Assembly: GCA_963816155.1 (NCBI GenBank) | Contig: CAWFJE010000010.1 | Span: forward strand, 310,001 to 374,000 | Source: JAXGXJ01 sp963816155 | GTDB lineage: Bacteria; Actinomycetota; Thermoleophilia; RBG-16-64-13 | Length of the DNA stretch: 64,000 nucleotides | Reading direction: 5' to 3' | Shown: positions 42,545 through 51,838 of the stretch, piece after piece | Layout: each line of letters starts with the position of its first letter | How positions within the stretch are numbered: the stretch's first letter is position 1 | Notes under the pieces: model-generated | Seen by the model: only the letters and a program-made list of their open reading frames with translations | Told to the model about the DNA's origin: nothing | Database searches by the model: none | Program-made: the position numbers and the translations under genes

Positions 42545-43894
42545 ATGTACGTGGTTATAGTGGGCGCAGGTGAGGTGGGATTCTATATCGCGACCATCCT
42601 TAGTCAGGAAGGTCACGATGTGGCCATCGTCGACCGCGACTTTGAGCCCTACCAGAGAGTATCGGAGCAGCTGGACGTTCTCGCCATCCAGGGCAACGGC
42701 GCCAGCAGAAGGGTGCTCGAGCGGGTCAACATGAGTCGGGCCGACCTGCTCATAGCGGTGACGGACTCCGACGAAGTCAACATGATCGCCTGCATGGCGG
42801 CCAAGAGAGGCGGCGTCGCCCAGACGATCGCTCGGGTACGCAACCAGGACTACATCGAAGACTTCCAGACCCTGTCGACCGGCTTCACCGGCGTCGACCA
42901 TGTGATCCAACCCGAGGCGGCGGTAGCCGACGAGGTGGCCAAGCTCGCTTCCATGCCGGGCGTGCTCGATGTGGAGACCTTCGCCGGGGGGCAGGTCCTG
43001 GTCCTCGAGGCCCTGGTGAGCGCCAAGTCTCCCTGCGCCGGGATCGCATTGCGCGACCTGGGGCTGCCCGAAGGAGCCGTGATCACCGCCATCCTGCGCG
43101 GGGCGAAGACCACCGTTCCCAGAGGCGACACCACCATCCAGGGTGGGGATCGCGTCTTTGTGGCGGGCAGACCCGAGGTAGCAGCCCAAGTGGTCTCGCT
43201 GCTGACCGGCGAGACCGAAGCGCCCAAGAGGGCCATCCTCCTCGGGTGTGGAGAGATCGGCATGGGCATCGCCCTCGAACTGGAGAAACGGCGCATCAAG
43301 CTCACTGTGTTCGAAAAGGACGCGGCCCGCGCCGCCGAGGCGGCGGGGCTCCTGCGACGTTCGCTCGTCCTGCAGGACGAAGGCATCGACGAGCGCATTC
43401 TGGCTGAGGAGGGAGTCGGTGCGACCGACCTCTTCATCGCCGCGACCGGGGACGACCGTCTGAATATCATCTCCGCCCTCATGGCCAAGAATATGGGGGC
43501 CAAGCGGACCATCGCCATCGTGGAGCGGAGCGAGTTCTCGCGGGTAGTGGAGAGCGTCGGGGTGGACGTGGCCATCAGTCCTCGACGGATGACCGCCTCG
43601 GCAGTTCTGAGGTTCGTACGCGCCGGTGAGGTCATGAACGCGGCGGTCCTGGAGAAGTCTGCCGGCGAAGTACTCGAGTTCGTGCTCAGCGGCACCAGCC
43701 CTGCCTGTGGTCCGCCGCTGGCGGAGGTGTCCTTCCCCCGGGGCGTCATCGTCGGTGCGGTGGTGAGGAACAAGGAGGTCTTCGTCCCTGACGGGCGCTT
43801 CCGGCTTGCGGAGGGTGACATCGCGGTGGTGTTCACCCTGCCCGAGTCGGTCCGGGAGGTGGAGAAGCTCTTCGCGTCCCGGACCCGCGCATGA
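42545..43894 (+). CDS. trkA: Trk potassium uptake regulatory subunit TrkA
   Basis: A 449-residue cytoplasmic regulator that gates the TrkH channel in response to nucleotides. It has two RCK halves. The first has nucleotide loop VIVGAGEVGFYIATILSQEG and GNGASRRVLE. The second has LLGCGEIGMGIALELEKRR and DEGIDERILAEEG. Each is followed by a TrkA-C ligand-binding segment. Length is typical of the double-RCK form. The stop overlaps the trkH start (ATGA at 43891-43894). The gene appears leaderless. Confidence 0.94.
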   Translation: MYVVIVGAGEVGFYIATILSQEGHDVAIVDRDFEPYQRVSEQLDVLAIQGNGASRRVLERVNMSRADLLIAVTDSDEVNMIACMAAKRGGVAQTIARVRNQDYIEDFQTLSTGFTGVDHVIQPEAAVADEVAKLASMPGVLDVETFAGGQVLVLEALVSAKSPCAGIALRDLGLPEGAVITAILRGAKTTVPRGDTTIQGGDRVFVAGRPEVAAQVVSLLTGETEAPKRAILLGCGEIGMGIALELEKRRIKLTVFEKDAARAAEAAGLLRRSLVLQDEGIDERILAEEGVGATDLFIAATGDDRLNIISALMAKNMGAKRTIAIVERSEFSRVVESVGVDVAISPRRMTASAVLRFVRAGEVMNAAVLEKSAGEVLEFVLSGTSPACGPPLAEVSFPRGVIVGAVVRNKEVFVPDGRFRLAEGDIAVVFTLPESVREVEKLFASRTRA

Positions 43895-45336
43895 ACCTAC
43901 GCTTCCTGGGTTATCTGACCGGACTGGTCGTGGTGGCCATAGGAGCCGGCATCCTGGTCTCCGCCGGGGTCTCTGCGGCGTATGGCGATGAGGACTTCGC
44001 CATGCTGCTGGTGTCGGGCTTGATCTGTTTGGCGGTGGGCCTGCCGGTCTACTGGGTGAGCAGAGGGGCCGCACGGGCGTATGTGGGCTTCCGCGAGGCC
44101 TTTGTGGCGGTCGTCGCGGCTTGGGTCGTCGCGACGGTCTTCGGCGCGCTTCCCTACGTGATGGTAGGACTGTTCTCCCCCGTGGACGCTCTGTTCGAGT
44201 CGATGTCGGGCTTCACCACCACGGGAGCCAGTGTCCTCATCGACTACAACCAGCCTCACGGCATCATGTTCTGGAGGAGCCTCACCCACTGGTACGGGGG
44301 GATGGGGATCGTGGTCCTGTTCTTGGCCCTCCTTCCCTCTGTCGGCGGGGGCGCCATCCGCCTGTTCGCAGCCGAGTCCCCGGGGCCCACCGCGGAGAGG
44401 CTCACCCCTCGTCTCAAGGACACGGCCAAGCATCTGTGGCTCATCTACGTGGGCTTGAGCGTCCTGGAGACCATCGTCCTCCTGGCGCTGGGCATGACGC
44501 CCTTTTTCGCCGTCACCCACACCTTCGGCACTATGGCCACCGGTGGCTTCTCCCCCCTGGCCGGTTCTGTCGGAGCCTTCGACAGCTGGTCGATCGAACT
44601 CGCCATCACCGTGTTCACCATTCTGGCCGGAGGCAATTTCGCCCTCTACTTCCTGTTCGTCTCCGGACGGCGGAGGGAACTGCTGCGCGACCGCGAGTTC
44701 AGGCTTTACCTGGGCATCATCTTCGTGAGTGTGCTGGCCGTCGCGACGAGCCTGATCATCGCCCGCTCCCATTTCGGCCTTCTCCACGCCCTCCGAGAAG
44801 CGCTGTTCCAGGTGGTGTCATTGCAGACCACCACAGGCTACGTCACCGCCGACTTCGACCAGTGGAACAGCTTCGCCAAGACCCTCCTCCTCCTCCTCAT
44901 GTTCATCGGCGGCTGCGCGGGCTCGACCGCGGGGGGCATCAAGGTCATCCGCTTCCTGGTCCTCTCCAAGAACGCGTCGCGCACCCTTTCCCAGGCCGCG
45001 CATCCTCACGCGGTGGTGCCGGTACGGATAGGCAGGCGCATCATCCCAGACCGCGTGGTCTCGTCCGTCCTAGCCTTCTTCTTCCTTTGGATGACCGTGT
45101 TCGCCGTCGGTACACTGCTGCTGGCCATGTCGAACGTATCCCTGGTGACGGCGGCCTCGGCGGTGGCGGCCACTCTCAACAACGTTGGGCCCGGGCTGGA
45201 ACTGGTGGGCGCCACCCTCAACTACGCCCCCATCGCGGGCTTCGGCAAGGCGGTCCTCATGGTCATGATGCTTCTGGGCAGGCTGGAACTCATGGCCGTC
45301 ATGCTGCTCTTCACGCGGCTCTTCTGGTCGCGCTGA
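43891..45336 (+). CDS. trkH: Trk potassium uptake channel subunit TrkH
   Basis: A 481-residue inner-membrane K+ channel subunit with four M1-P-M2-like repeats. Selectivity-loop segments are FESMSGFTTTGASVL, GTMATGGFSPLAG, SLQTTTGYVTADF and LNNVGPGLELVG; MFIGGCAGSTAGGIKVIR is a family marker. With TrkA it forms a K+ (possibly Na+-coupled) uptake system driven by membrane potential. The start ATG overlaps the trkA stop. It ends 48 bases from the convergent KimA-like gene. Confidence 0.94.
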   Translation: MNLRFLGYLTGLVVVAIGAGILVSAGVSAAYGDEDFAMLLVSGLICLAVGLPVYWVSRGAARAYVGFREAFVAVVAAWVVATVFGALPYVMVGLFSPVDALFESMSGFTTTGASVLIDYNQPHGIMFWRSLTHWYGGMGIVVLFLALLPSVGGGAIRLFAAESPGPTAERLTPRLKDTAKHLWLIYVGLSVLETIVLLALGMTPFFAVTHTFGTMATGGFSPLAGSVGAFDSWSIELAITVFTILAGGNFALYFLFVSGRRRELLRDREFRLYLGIIFVSVLAVATSLIIARSHFGLLHALREALFQVVSLQTTTGYVTADFDQWNSFAKTLLLLLMFIGGCAGSTAGGIKVIRFLVLSKNASRTLSQAAHPHAVVPVRIGRRIIPDRVVSSVLAFFFLWMTVFAVGTLLLAMSNVSLVTAASAVAATLNNVGPGLELVGATLNYAPIAGFGKAVLMVMMLLGRLELMAVMLLFTRLFWSR

Positions 45337-45384
45337 CGGGCTCCTCTCCCCTGCTGGGGTCGGCTCCAGTGGTTCTCAGTGGTT

Positions 45385-47253
45385 CTAGTAGTCGCCCGTC
45401 TCCGGGGAGGCGATGTGGAGCGGGACGCTGATGACCACCACCCAGGGCAGAGACCGCAGGGCGGTACGCAGGCGGAACGCGTTCTGGTTGTGCAGGAAGT
45501 TCTCCCACCAGTGCACTACCACGAACTCCGGGACTATGACTGTGACGGTATGTCCGGGACCCGGATCGAGCGAACGGACGTATTCCACGGCCGGGCGAGT
45601 GAACTCCCGGTAGGGAGAATCGACCACGGCCAGGGGTATGTCGATGCCCATCTCCTCCCAGGTGTGCTGCAGGGCGGCCACCGCCTCGGGATCACTCGCG
45701 ATGGTCACAGCGTGGAAGTCATCGGGAGACAGCCCGCGCCCCAACGCCAGCGAGCGGGCGGTCAGCGAATTCACCTTGGAGACGAACAGCACCACGGTGG
45801 TCTTGGGACGCGAGGTCGCCAGCCGGCCCAGACTCTCCAACTCCTGCGGGTTCTGGGGTTCAAGGAAGCGGGCCACCCGTTGGTAGTGCCGTTGCACGAC
45901 GTAGAAGATGGTCACGAGCACGATGACGGCGATGATCACCAGATAGGCCCCGTGAGTGAACTTGATGCCCATGACCACCACGGTGACGATCCCCGTCAGT
46001 AGGGCCCCGAACCCGTTCATGGCCGCGCGGTGGCGCCACCCGTCCTCCCGGAGGCGCCGCCAGCGCACCACCATGCCCAGTTGAGACAGGGTGAAGCTCG
46101 TGAACACTCCTACCGCGTACAGGGGAATGAGACTGTGCACCTCGGCCGCGTAGACCACGAGCACCACGATCGCGGCGATGGTCAGCCCGACGATACCGTT
46201 GGAGAACACGAGCTTGTCTCCCCTGTTCATGAACTGGCGAGGCATGAGTCCGTCACGCGCCAAGACCGAAGCCAGACGGGGGAATCCGTTGTAGCTCGTG
46301 TTCGCCGCCAGGATGAGGATGGCCATGGTGGCGATCTGGAGGGCGTAGTAGAAGAAGCCCCCTCCATAGACCGCGTGGCCGATCTGACCCAAGACCGTGG
46401 TCGAGTCTTCAGGGACGACATGCAGTACCTGCGCGAGGGCAGTCACGCCGAGCAGGAGAAAGGCCAGGACACCGGCCATGATCCCCAGAGTGACGGATGC
46501 GTTCTTGCTCTCAGGTGGCTTGAAGGCCGGGACGGCGTTGGAGATGGCCTCGGTGCCGGTCATCGCGGAGCACCCGCCGGCGAACGCCCTCAGCACGACC
46601 CACATGAGCGCAAGTCCCTGTAGACTGGGGTCGCCCTCCACAGCCGCCAGTGGCTGCAGGTCGCCAGCGATCCAGCGCACGAAGCCCACCACCACCAAAC
46701 CACCGCACAAGAGTATGAACGCGAACGTGGGGATGGCGAAGAAACGCCCTGACTCCCTGACCCCGCGGAGGTTGGCAACGGCGACCAGGATGATCAGTGC
46801 CACGCAGATCCAGACGCGGTACTGGGTGAGCGCGGGAAAGGCCGCCGATATAGCCGCCACGCCCGCCGCCACGCTCACGGCCACGGTCATCACGTAGTCC
46901 ACCAGCAGCGATGCTGCCGCCACCATGCCCGGCCACAAGCCCAAGTTCTCTCGGCTCACCACATACGATCCGCCGCCGTTGGGATAGGCGTGGATGGTCT
47001 GCTGGTAAGACAGCGCCACGAACACCAGGAGGACCACCACAGCGATGGCCACGTAGATGGAGAGGGTGACCGCCGCCACGCCGGCCAGCACGAGAGCAAG
47101 CAGGATCTCCTCCGTGGCATAGGCGGTGGAAGAGATGGCATCCGAAGCGAAGACCGGGAGTGCGAACTTCTTGGGCAGACGCTCCTGCATCTCCTGATCC
47201 GTCGCCAAGGGACGGCCGAGCACCGCCCGCTTGACCCCCGAACCTCTGCTCAT
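45385..47253 (-). CDS. APC-superfamily permease, KimA-like
   Basis: A 622-residue membrane protein. It has 12 hydrophobic segments with APC-type features (FASDAISSTAYATEEILLAL, GGGSYVVSRENLG, MTGTEAISNAVPAFKPPESK) and a ~150-residue cytoplasmic C-terminal domain resembling a universal-stress-type fold. This architecture is that of KimA (YdaO), a high-affinity K+/H+ symporter in Bacillus subtilis. Position next to trkAH and a pyrophosphatase supports a K+ role, but amino-acid transport cannot be excluded. The region upstream is too short for a c-di-AMP riboswitch. The ATG has AGG adjacent and AAGGG further upstream. Confidence 0.82.
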   Translation of the reverse strand: MSRGSGVKRAVLGRPLATDQEMQERLPKKFALPVFASDAISSTAYATEEILLALVLAGVAAVTLSIYVAIAVVVLLVFVALSYQQTIHAYPNGGGSYVVSRENLGLWPGMVAAASLLVDYVMTVAVSVAAGVAAISAAFPALTQYRVWICVALIILVAVANLRGVRESGRFFAIPTFAFILLCGGLVVVGFVRWIAGDLQPLAAVEGDPSLQGLALMWVVLRAFAGGCSAMTGTEAISNAVPAFKPPESKNASVTLGIMAGVLAFLLLGVTALAQVLHVVPEDSTTVLGQIGHAVYGGGFFYYALQIATMAILILAANTSYNGFPRLASVLARDGLMPRQFMNRGDKLVFSNGIVGLTIAAIVVLVVYAAEVHSLIPLYAVGVFTSFTLSQLGMVVRWRRLREDGWRHRAAMNGFGALLTGIVTVVVMGIKFTHGAYLVIIAVIVLVTIFYVVQRHYQRVARFLEPQNPQELESLGRLATSRPKTTVVLFVSKVNSLTARSLALGRGLSPDDFHAVTIASDPEAVAALQHTWEEMGIDIPLAVVDSPYREFTRPAVEYVRSLDPGPGHTVTVIVPEFVVVHWWENFLHNQNAFRLRTALRSLPWVVVISVPLHIASPETGDY

Positions 47254-47351
47254 CCTGCGACCCCGCGCCCTTCAGTCAAGTCCACGCTTGCATGCCGCGC
47301 AACAATCACATATCCGCCCGGAGAGCGACGCACTGGAGGCCCATATGAAGA

Positions 47352-47385
47352 CGTCGCCTGCCGCACTATAGCGCGGCAGGCGACG
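47352..47385. terminator. 13-bp hairpin between hppA and kimA-like gene
   Basis: CGTCGCCTGCCGC (47352-47364) pairs perfectly with GCGGCAGGCGACG (47373-47385) across an 8-base loop. It is one of two tandem hairpins downstream of hppA. Confidence 0.6.
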
Positions 47386-47399
47386 CCCCGTAAGGCCGC

Positions 47400-47428
47400 G
47401 GGGCGCGGCGGCTGCGCCGCCGCGCCCC
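47400..47428 (-). terminator. Hairpin terminator after hppA
   Basis: GGGGCGCGGCGGC (47400-47412), loop TGC, GCCGCCGCGCCCC (47416-47428). The 13-bp stem begins 18 bases after the hppA stop on the minus strand. No T-run. Confidence 0.7.
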
Positions 47429-47446
47429 GATGTCACTTCGTGGTCC

Positions 47447-49930
47447 CTACTCGGCAGTCTGCTTCTGGATGCGCATGCCGTAGAAAGAGCGGAACACGAA
47501 GGTCAGGGATATCAGGAAGAACACCGCGGCCAGGATGTACGTGAGCCAATCGTTGCCCGCGTCGTTGGTGATGCTGACGGCGAGTTCAACCGCCAACAGG
47601 CCGAACAGAGTGGTGAACTTGATGATGGGGTTCAGCGCCACCGAAGAGGTGTCTTTGAAGGGGTCGCCGACCGTGTCGCCCACGACCGTGGCCGCGTGCA
47701 GTTCGGTGCCCTTCTCCTTCAGATCCACCTCGACGATCTTCTTGGCGTTGTCCCAGGCTCCACCGGCGTTGGCCATGAAGATGGCCTGGAACAGACCGAA
47801 CACAGCGATGGAGATGAGGTAGCCGATGAAGAAGAACGGCTCGAGGAAGGCGAAAGCCAGGGTGCCGAAGAAGACGGCCAGGAAGATGTTGATCATGCCC
47901 TTCTGCGCGTACTGCGTGCAGATGGCCACCACCTTCTTGCTGTCTTCAACGGAGGCCTTGGTCACACCCGCATCGAGGTTGATGTTGGCCTTGATGAACT
48001 CCACCGCCCGGTAGGCGCCGGTGGTCACGGCCTGAGTGGCGGCGCCGGTGAACCAGTAGATCATGGCGCCACCCATGACGATGCCGAGCAGGAACGGCGG
48101 ATGCAGGAGCGAGAGCTTGTCGATGTTGGTCTCCAAGCCCTCAGTGAGAGCCATGATGATGGAGAAGATCATGGTGGTGGCGCCGACGACGGCCGTACCG
48201 ATGAGAACCGGCTTGGCTGTGGCCTTGAAGGTGTTACCGGCCCCGTCGTTCTCTTCCAGGTTGTGCTTGGCAACGTCGAAGTTGGGTTCGAAGCCGAAGT
48301 CACCCTTGATCTCGGCGGCCACGTTGGGGATCTCCTCGATCTGGGAGAGTTCGTAGACCGACTGAGCGTTGTCCGTGACCGGACCGTAGGAATCGACGGC
48401 GATGGTCACCGGACCCATGCCCAAGAAGCCGAACGCCACCAGGCCGAAGGCGAAGACGGCGGGCGCCAGCATGATGTCACCCAGGCCCTGGGTGCTGACG
48501 AGGTAGCCGACACCCATGAGCACCATGATGGTGAAGCCGAGGTAGTACGCGCTGAAGTTACCAGCCACAAATCCGGACAGGATGTTGAGAGAGGCCCCGC
48601 CTTCCCTCGAAGAAGAAACCACCTCTTTGACGTGCGCGGACTTGGTGGAGGTGAAGACCTTCACCAGTTCGGGGATGACGGCCCCGGCCAGAGTGCCCAT
48701 GCTGATGATGATGGACAGCATCCACCAGTAGTCAGGGTGGAGTTGCCCCACATCAGTGCTACCACCGATGAGGAGGTAGGAGACCACGAAGGTGAGCACC
48801 ATGGAGATGATGGAGGTGAGCCAGACCAGTGAGGTCAGGGGTGCCTCGAAATTCATCTTGTCGACGTTCTTGTAGCGAGCCTTGGCGAAAGCGGCATTGA
48901 TGAAGTAGGAGCCGCCGCTGGACACGATCATCATCACGCGCATGGCGAAGATCCAGACCAGCAGAGAGATCTGGATGGCCGGCTCGGTCACAGCCAAGAG
49001 GATGAAGGTGATGAGGGCCACGCCGGTGACACCGTAGGTCTCGAAACCGTCGGCGCTGGGGCCCACAGAGTCGCCCGCGTTGTCGCCGGTACAGTCGGCG
49101 ATGACGCCGGGGTTGCGGGCGTCGTCTTCTTTGATGTTGAAGACGATCTTCATGAGGTCGGAGCCGATGTCGGCGATCTTGGTGAAGATACCGCCCGCGA
49201 TCCTCAGAGCGGCCGCGCCCAGCGACTCACCTATGGCGAAGCCGATGAAACACGCGCCGGCATATTCACGCGGGATCCACAGCAGGATGATGAGCATGAT
49301 GATGAGTTCGACGCTGATGAGCATCATGCCCACGCTCATGCCTGAGCGCAGAGGGATGGTGTGGATCTCGTAGGGCTTGCCTCTCAGGCTGGCGAAAGCC
49401 GTACGCGAGTTGGCCTGCGTGTTGACGCGAATGCCGAACCAGGCCACCCCGTAGCTGCCCAGGATCCCCACCACGCTGAAGAGCAGGATGGTGATGAGCC
49501 GCACGCCGGTGCTTCCGGTCTCCGGAGTACTGAGGATGCCGAAATAAACCCCGATGACGACGGCGATGAAGACCCAGAGGATGATCAGGAACTGTCCCTG
49601 CTTGAGCAGATATGTCTTGCAGGTCTGCCAGATGATCTCCGAGATCTCGCGCATCGATCGGTGTGTGGGCAGGCTGCGGATCTGAAAGTAGGCGACGATG
49701 CCAAAGACCAGCCCGAGAGCACAGACGATGAGGCCGAGAGCGAGGAGTAGTTGCCCGCTGATGCCATGAAACGAAACGTCACTCAGATCGGGGAGGACGA
49801 GGTTGGCCTCTCCTCCTCCCGCTGCCAACGCGGTCGACGCGAAGGCCAGAGTGGAGACCACCAACGCGCTCAGAAAGAGTACGGGCCTCCTCCAGCGACG
49901 CGTCGGCTTTTTACACGACTTAGCTTCCAT
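47447..49930 (-). CDS. hppA: Membrane-bound ion-translocating pyrophosphatase (divergent type)
   Basis: An 827-residue inner-membrane enzyme that pumps H+ and/or Na+ using pyrophosphate hydrolysis. After a signal-like first helix there are about 16 membrane segments. Catalytic loops are EDDARNPGVIADCTGDNAGD, AVDSYGPVTDNAQSVYE, GGAWDNAKKIVEVDL and VGDTVGDPFKDTS. The usual DLVGKVE motif reads SDLMKIVFNIKEDD, and the site around the K+-dependence residue reads TGAATQAVTTGAYR. Both features recall the divergent, Na+-regulated H+-pumping subfamily. ATG 49930 is preceded by AGGAAGGA, which decides it over longer in-frame starts. A sigma-70-type promoter lies about 200 bases upstream. Confidence 0.93.
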   Translation of the reverse strand: MEAKSCKKPTRRWRRPVLFLSALVVSTLAFASTALAAGGGEANLVLPDLSDVSFHGISGQLLLALGLIVCALGLVFGIVAYFQIRSLPTHRSMREISEIIWQTCKTYLLKQGQFLIILWVFIAVVIGVYFGILSTPETGSTGVRLITILLFSVVGILGSYGVAWFGIRVNTQANSRTAFASLRGKPYEIHTIPLRSGMSVGMMLISVELIIMLIILLWIPREYAGACFIGFAIGESLGAAALRIAGGIFTKIADIGSDLMKIVFNIKEDDARNPGVIADCTGDNAGDSVGPSADGFETYGVTGVALITFILLAVTEPAIQISLLVWIFAMRVMMIVSSGGSYFINAAFAKARYKNVDKMNFEAPLTSLVWLTSIISMVLTFVVSYLLIGGSTDVGQLHPDYWWMLSIIISMGTLAGAVIPELVKVFTSTKSAHVKEVVSSSREGGASLNILSGFVAGNFSAYYLGFTIMVLMGVGYLVSTQGLGDIMLAPAVFAFGLVAFGFLGMGPVTIAVDSYGPVTDNAQSVYELSQIEEIPNVAAEIKGDFGFEPNFDVAKHNLEENDGAGNTFKATAKPVLIGTAVVGATTMIFSIIMALTEGLETNIDKLSLLHPPFLLGIVMGGAMIYWFTGAATQAVTTGAYRAVEFIKANINLDAGVTKASVEDSKKVVAICTQYAQKGMINIFLAVFFGTLAFAFLEPFFFIGYLISIAVFGLFQAIFMANAGGAWDNAKKIVEVDLKEKGTELHAATVVGDTVGDPFKDTSSVALNPIIKFTTLFGLLAVELAVSITNDAGNDWLTYILAAVFFLISLTFVFRSFYGMRIQKQTAE

Positions 49931-50368
49931 GCAGCAATCCTTCCTGTATCGGGCCGCAAGGCGGTTAATGAACGGAACAAGCCCCAGACCCGGGCACACA
50001 TGGCTGCCATCGGAAGCTTCAGGAAGAATGCAACTCCTCCAGCGGGGCGGTCGGAACAACCGCCTGACCCGCGCTCCGAATGGGTCGCCTCCCGCTCGCA
50101 CCAAGGGTGTCCGCTCAGGCTCAATCCAAGCCCTCATCCTACCGAAGGCAGGGTGTCCGCGTCAAGAAAAAAGAACGCAAACTCGCCATCAAACGTACTC
50201 GGTATTACGGTGAACACACCTCGGCTTATTATCTGGCGATACTCAATCCCCTCCCGCCGCGAACGCGCGCGTCTGACCGCAGGTGGGCGCATTGATTCCG
50301 GCACCGATTCAAGGTACAAAGGCCTTGGCAGCCCGGCCTGCGCCGGCAACGACCAAAAAGGAGCGGCA
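49931..50368. other. Gene-free region between divergent hppA and rubredoxin genes
   Basis: These 438 bases contain the hppA promoter (50136-50165, minus), a ~200-base hppA leader without a recognised riboswitch, and, toward the rubredoxin gene, TATTAT at 50227-50232 as a possible -10 without a good -35. No convincing reading frame. Confidence 0.5.
50136..50165 (-). promoter_or_regulatory. Sigma-70-type promoter of hppA
   Basis: On the minus strand TTGACG (50165-50160) and TAGGAT (50141-50136) are separated by 18 bases, with an A/T-rich run just upstream of the -35. The start would be near 50129, giving a leader of about 200 bases. Confidence 0.65.
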
Positions 50369-50533
50369 ATGGACAAGTGGCAATGTCTGCTGTGCGGGTA
50401 CGTGTACGACCCCGAGGAGGGCGACCCCACACAGGGCATACCGCCCGGTACTGCTTTCGAAGACCTGCCCAGTGACTGGGAATGCCCAGACTGCGGCGCC
50501 AGCAAAGAAGAATTCGAGAAGATGGCGGACTAG
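50369..50533 (+). CDS. Rubredoxin
   Basis: A 54-residue rubredoxin, a small cytoplasmic one-electron carrier with a single iron bound by four Cys: CLLCGYVYDPEEGDP and CPDCGASKEEF. It acts typically in oxygen or superoxide defence or in electron transfer in anaerobes. AAAAAGGAG lies 5 bases upstream of the ATG. Its stop overlaps the stop of the convergent ApgM-type gene (CTAG at 50530-50533). No partner (rubrerythrin, desulfoferrodoxin) is in view. Confidence 0.96.
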   Translation: MDKWQCLLCGYVYDPEEGDPTQGIPPGTAFEDLPSDWECPDCGASKEEFEKMAD

Positions 50534-51741
50534 GACCGCGCCCCGCACGCGTCCGCGAGGAACCGCTGCATGAGTAGGTGGCCCGGCGCCACGGCGAAGC
50601 CCGTGGCCCGGGCCTCCGCCTCAGTGAAGGCCACTGCTCCGTTCGCGGCCACGCCCGCGCCCCACATGAGAAACGGCACCGGCTCGGCCACGTGGGTCTT
50701 GAGGGCCACCGGGGTGGGGTGATCCGGCATCACCAGCAGACGGAGGTCCTCCCCGTCACCTCGGCGCGCCACGACCTGACTCACCATGAGCGCGTCGATG
50801 CTCTCCAAAGCGAACACTTTGCCGGCAGCGTCTCCCGCGTGCGCTTCCTCGTCCGGCGCCTCCACGTGCACGAACACCACGTCGTAGTCCTGCAGGGCGG
50901 AGAGTGCCGCGGCCATCTGCCCCTCGTAGTCGTTGTCGACTCCGTCGGTCACCCCGGGGATGGTGAGGACGTCGACGCCCGTCTGGATGGCCAGTCCCCG
51001 CAAGAGGTCGACCCCTGAGGTCAACACAGCCGAACGATCGTAGAGAGAGGAGAAGGTGGGCATGGCCCCCGGACGCATCCCCGGCCAGAAGAGCCATATC
51101 TGCGTAGCCGGAGGGAGTCCACGAGCTACCCGCGCCCGGTTGACGGGGTGCTTACCGAGTATCCCCTTCGACCTCTCCATGAGCGCCGACGCCAACGCCG
51201 CCCCCTGTCCCTTCGGACACGCGCCGGCTATAGGACGATCGGCGGTGTCGTGCGGCGCGGTGAAGCTGCCTGTCAGAAGCTCGGCACCACTCTTCACGGT
51301 CACGATCTGACGGAAGCCCACGCCGGGGTGGAAACACACCCGGTCGTCACCCAACTCTTCCTGCAGGGCCGCCACGAGCGGGGCGGCCTCAGCGGAGGTG
51401 ATATTGCCCGCCGAGTAGCTGACCATGACACCGTCGGTCACGGTCACCAGGTTGCAGCGCATGGCCACCTCTTGCGGCTCGAGCTCGATGCCCATGGCCA
51501 TGGCCTCGATGGGACCGCGGCCGGCATAGTAGAGAGCGGGATCGAAACCCAGGAGACTCATGCAGGCCACGGCGCTCGACGGCTCCATCCCGGAGGGCAC
51601 GGTGTGGGCCAGTCCCAAGGTGCCCTCAGCGGAGAGACGGTCGAGATGGGGCAGGCCGGCGGTCTCCAGGGAGGTCCGGCCGCCGAAGGCGTCCACCGGC
51701 CATCCAGAGGCACCGTCCATGATGAGGACCACGTATTTCAA
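50530..51741 (-). CDS. ApgM-type phosphoglycerate mutase or proposed homoserine kinase
   Basis: A 403-residue alkaline-phosphatase-superfamily enzyme of the archaeal-type cofactor-independent mutase family. Markers: MKYVVLIMDGASGWP start, TVPSGMEPSSAVACMSLLGF with the nucleophilic Ser, YAGRGPIEA, MSLLGFDP, VHVEAPDEEAHAGD and LRLLVMPDHPTPVALKTH metal ligands. Members either interconvert 2- and 3-phosphoglycerate or are a proposed alternative homoserine kinase; the sequence alone does not decide, and no thr gene is adjacent. The start is TTG at 51741 (AAGGGACG upstream); longer in-frame starts to 51930 cover the promoter of the divergent gene and look non-coding. Confidence 0.87.
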   Translation of the reverse strand: MKYVVLIMDGASGWPVDAFGGRTSLETAGLPHLDRLSAEGTLGLAHTVPSGMEPSSAVACMSLLGFDPALYYAGRGPIEAMAMGIELEPQEVAMRCNLVTVTDGVMVSYSAGNITSAEAAPLVAALQEELGDDRVCFHPGVGFRQIVTVKSGAELLTGSFTAPHDTADRPIAGACPKGQGAALASALMERSKGILGKHPVNRARVARGLPPATQIWLFWPGMRPGAMPTFSSLYDRSAVLTSGVDLLRGLAIQTGVDVLTIPGVTDGVDNDYEGQMAAALSALQDYDVVFVHVEAPDEEAHAGDAAGKVFALESIDALMVSQVVARRGDGEDLRLLVMPDHPTPVALKTHVAEPVPFLMWGAGVAANGAVAFTEAEARATGFAVAPGHLLMQRFLADACGARS

Positions 51742-51838
51742 TGCTCGTCCCTTCGCACCCGCCCTGATACGCCCCCCATTATAGGGGCATGAGTAGGAGG
51801 TGTGCGCTATCGTGAGGCGAGAAGAAGGAGGCCACATC

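Noticed and set aside
47254..47351. c-di-AMP (ydaO-type) riboswitch before the KimA-like gene
   Set aside because: Fewer than 100 bases lie between the gene start and the two hairpins after hppA, too short for this riboswitch, and no matching core is seen.
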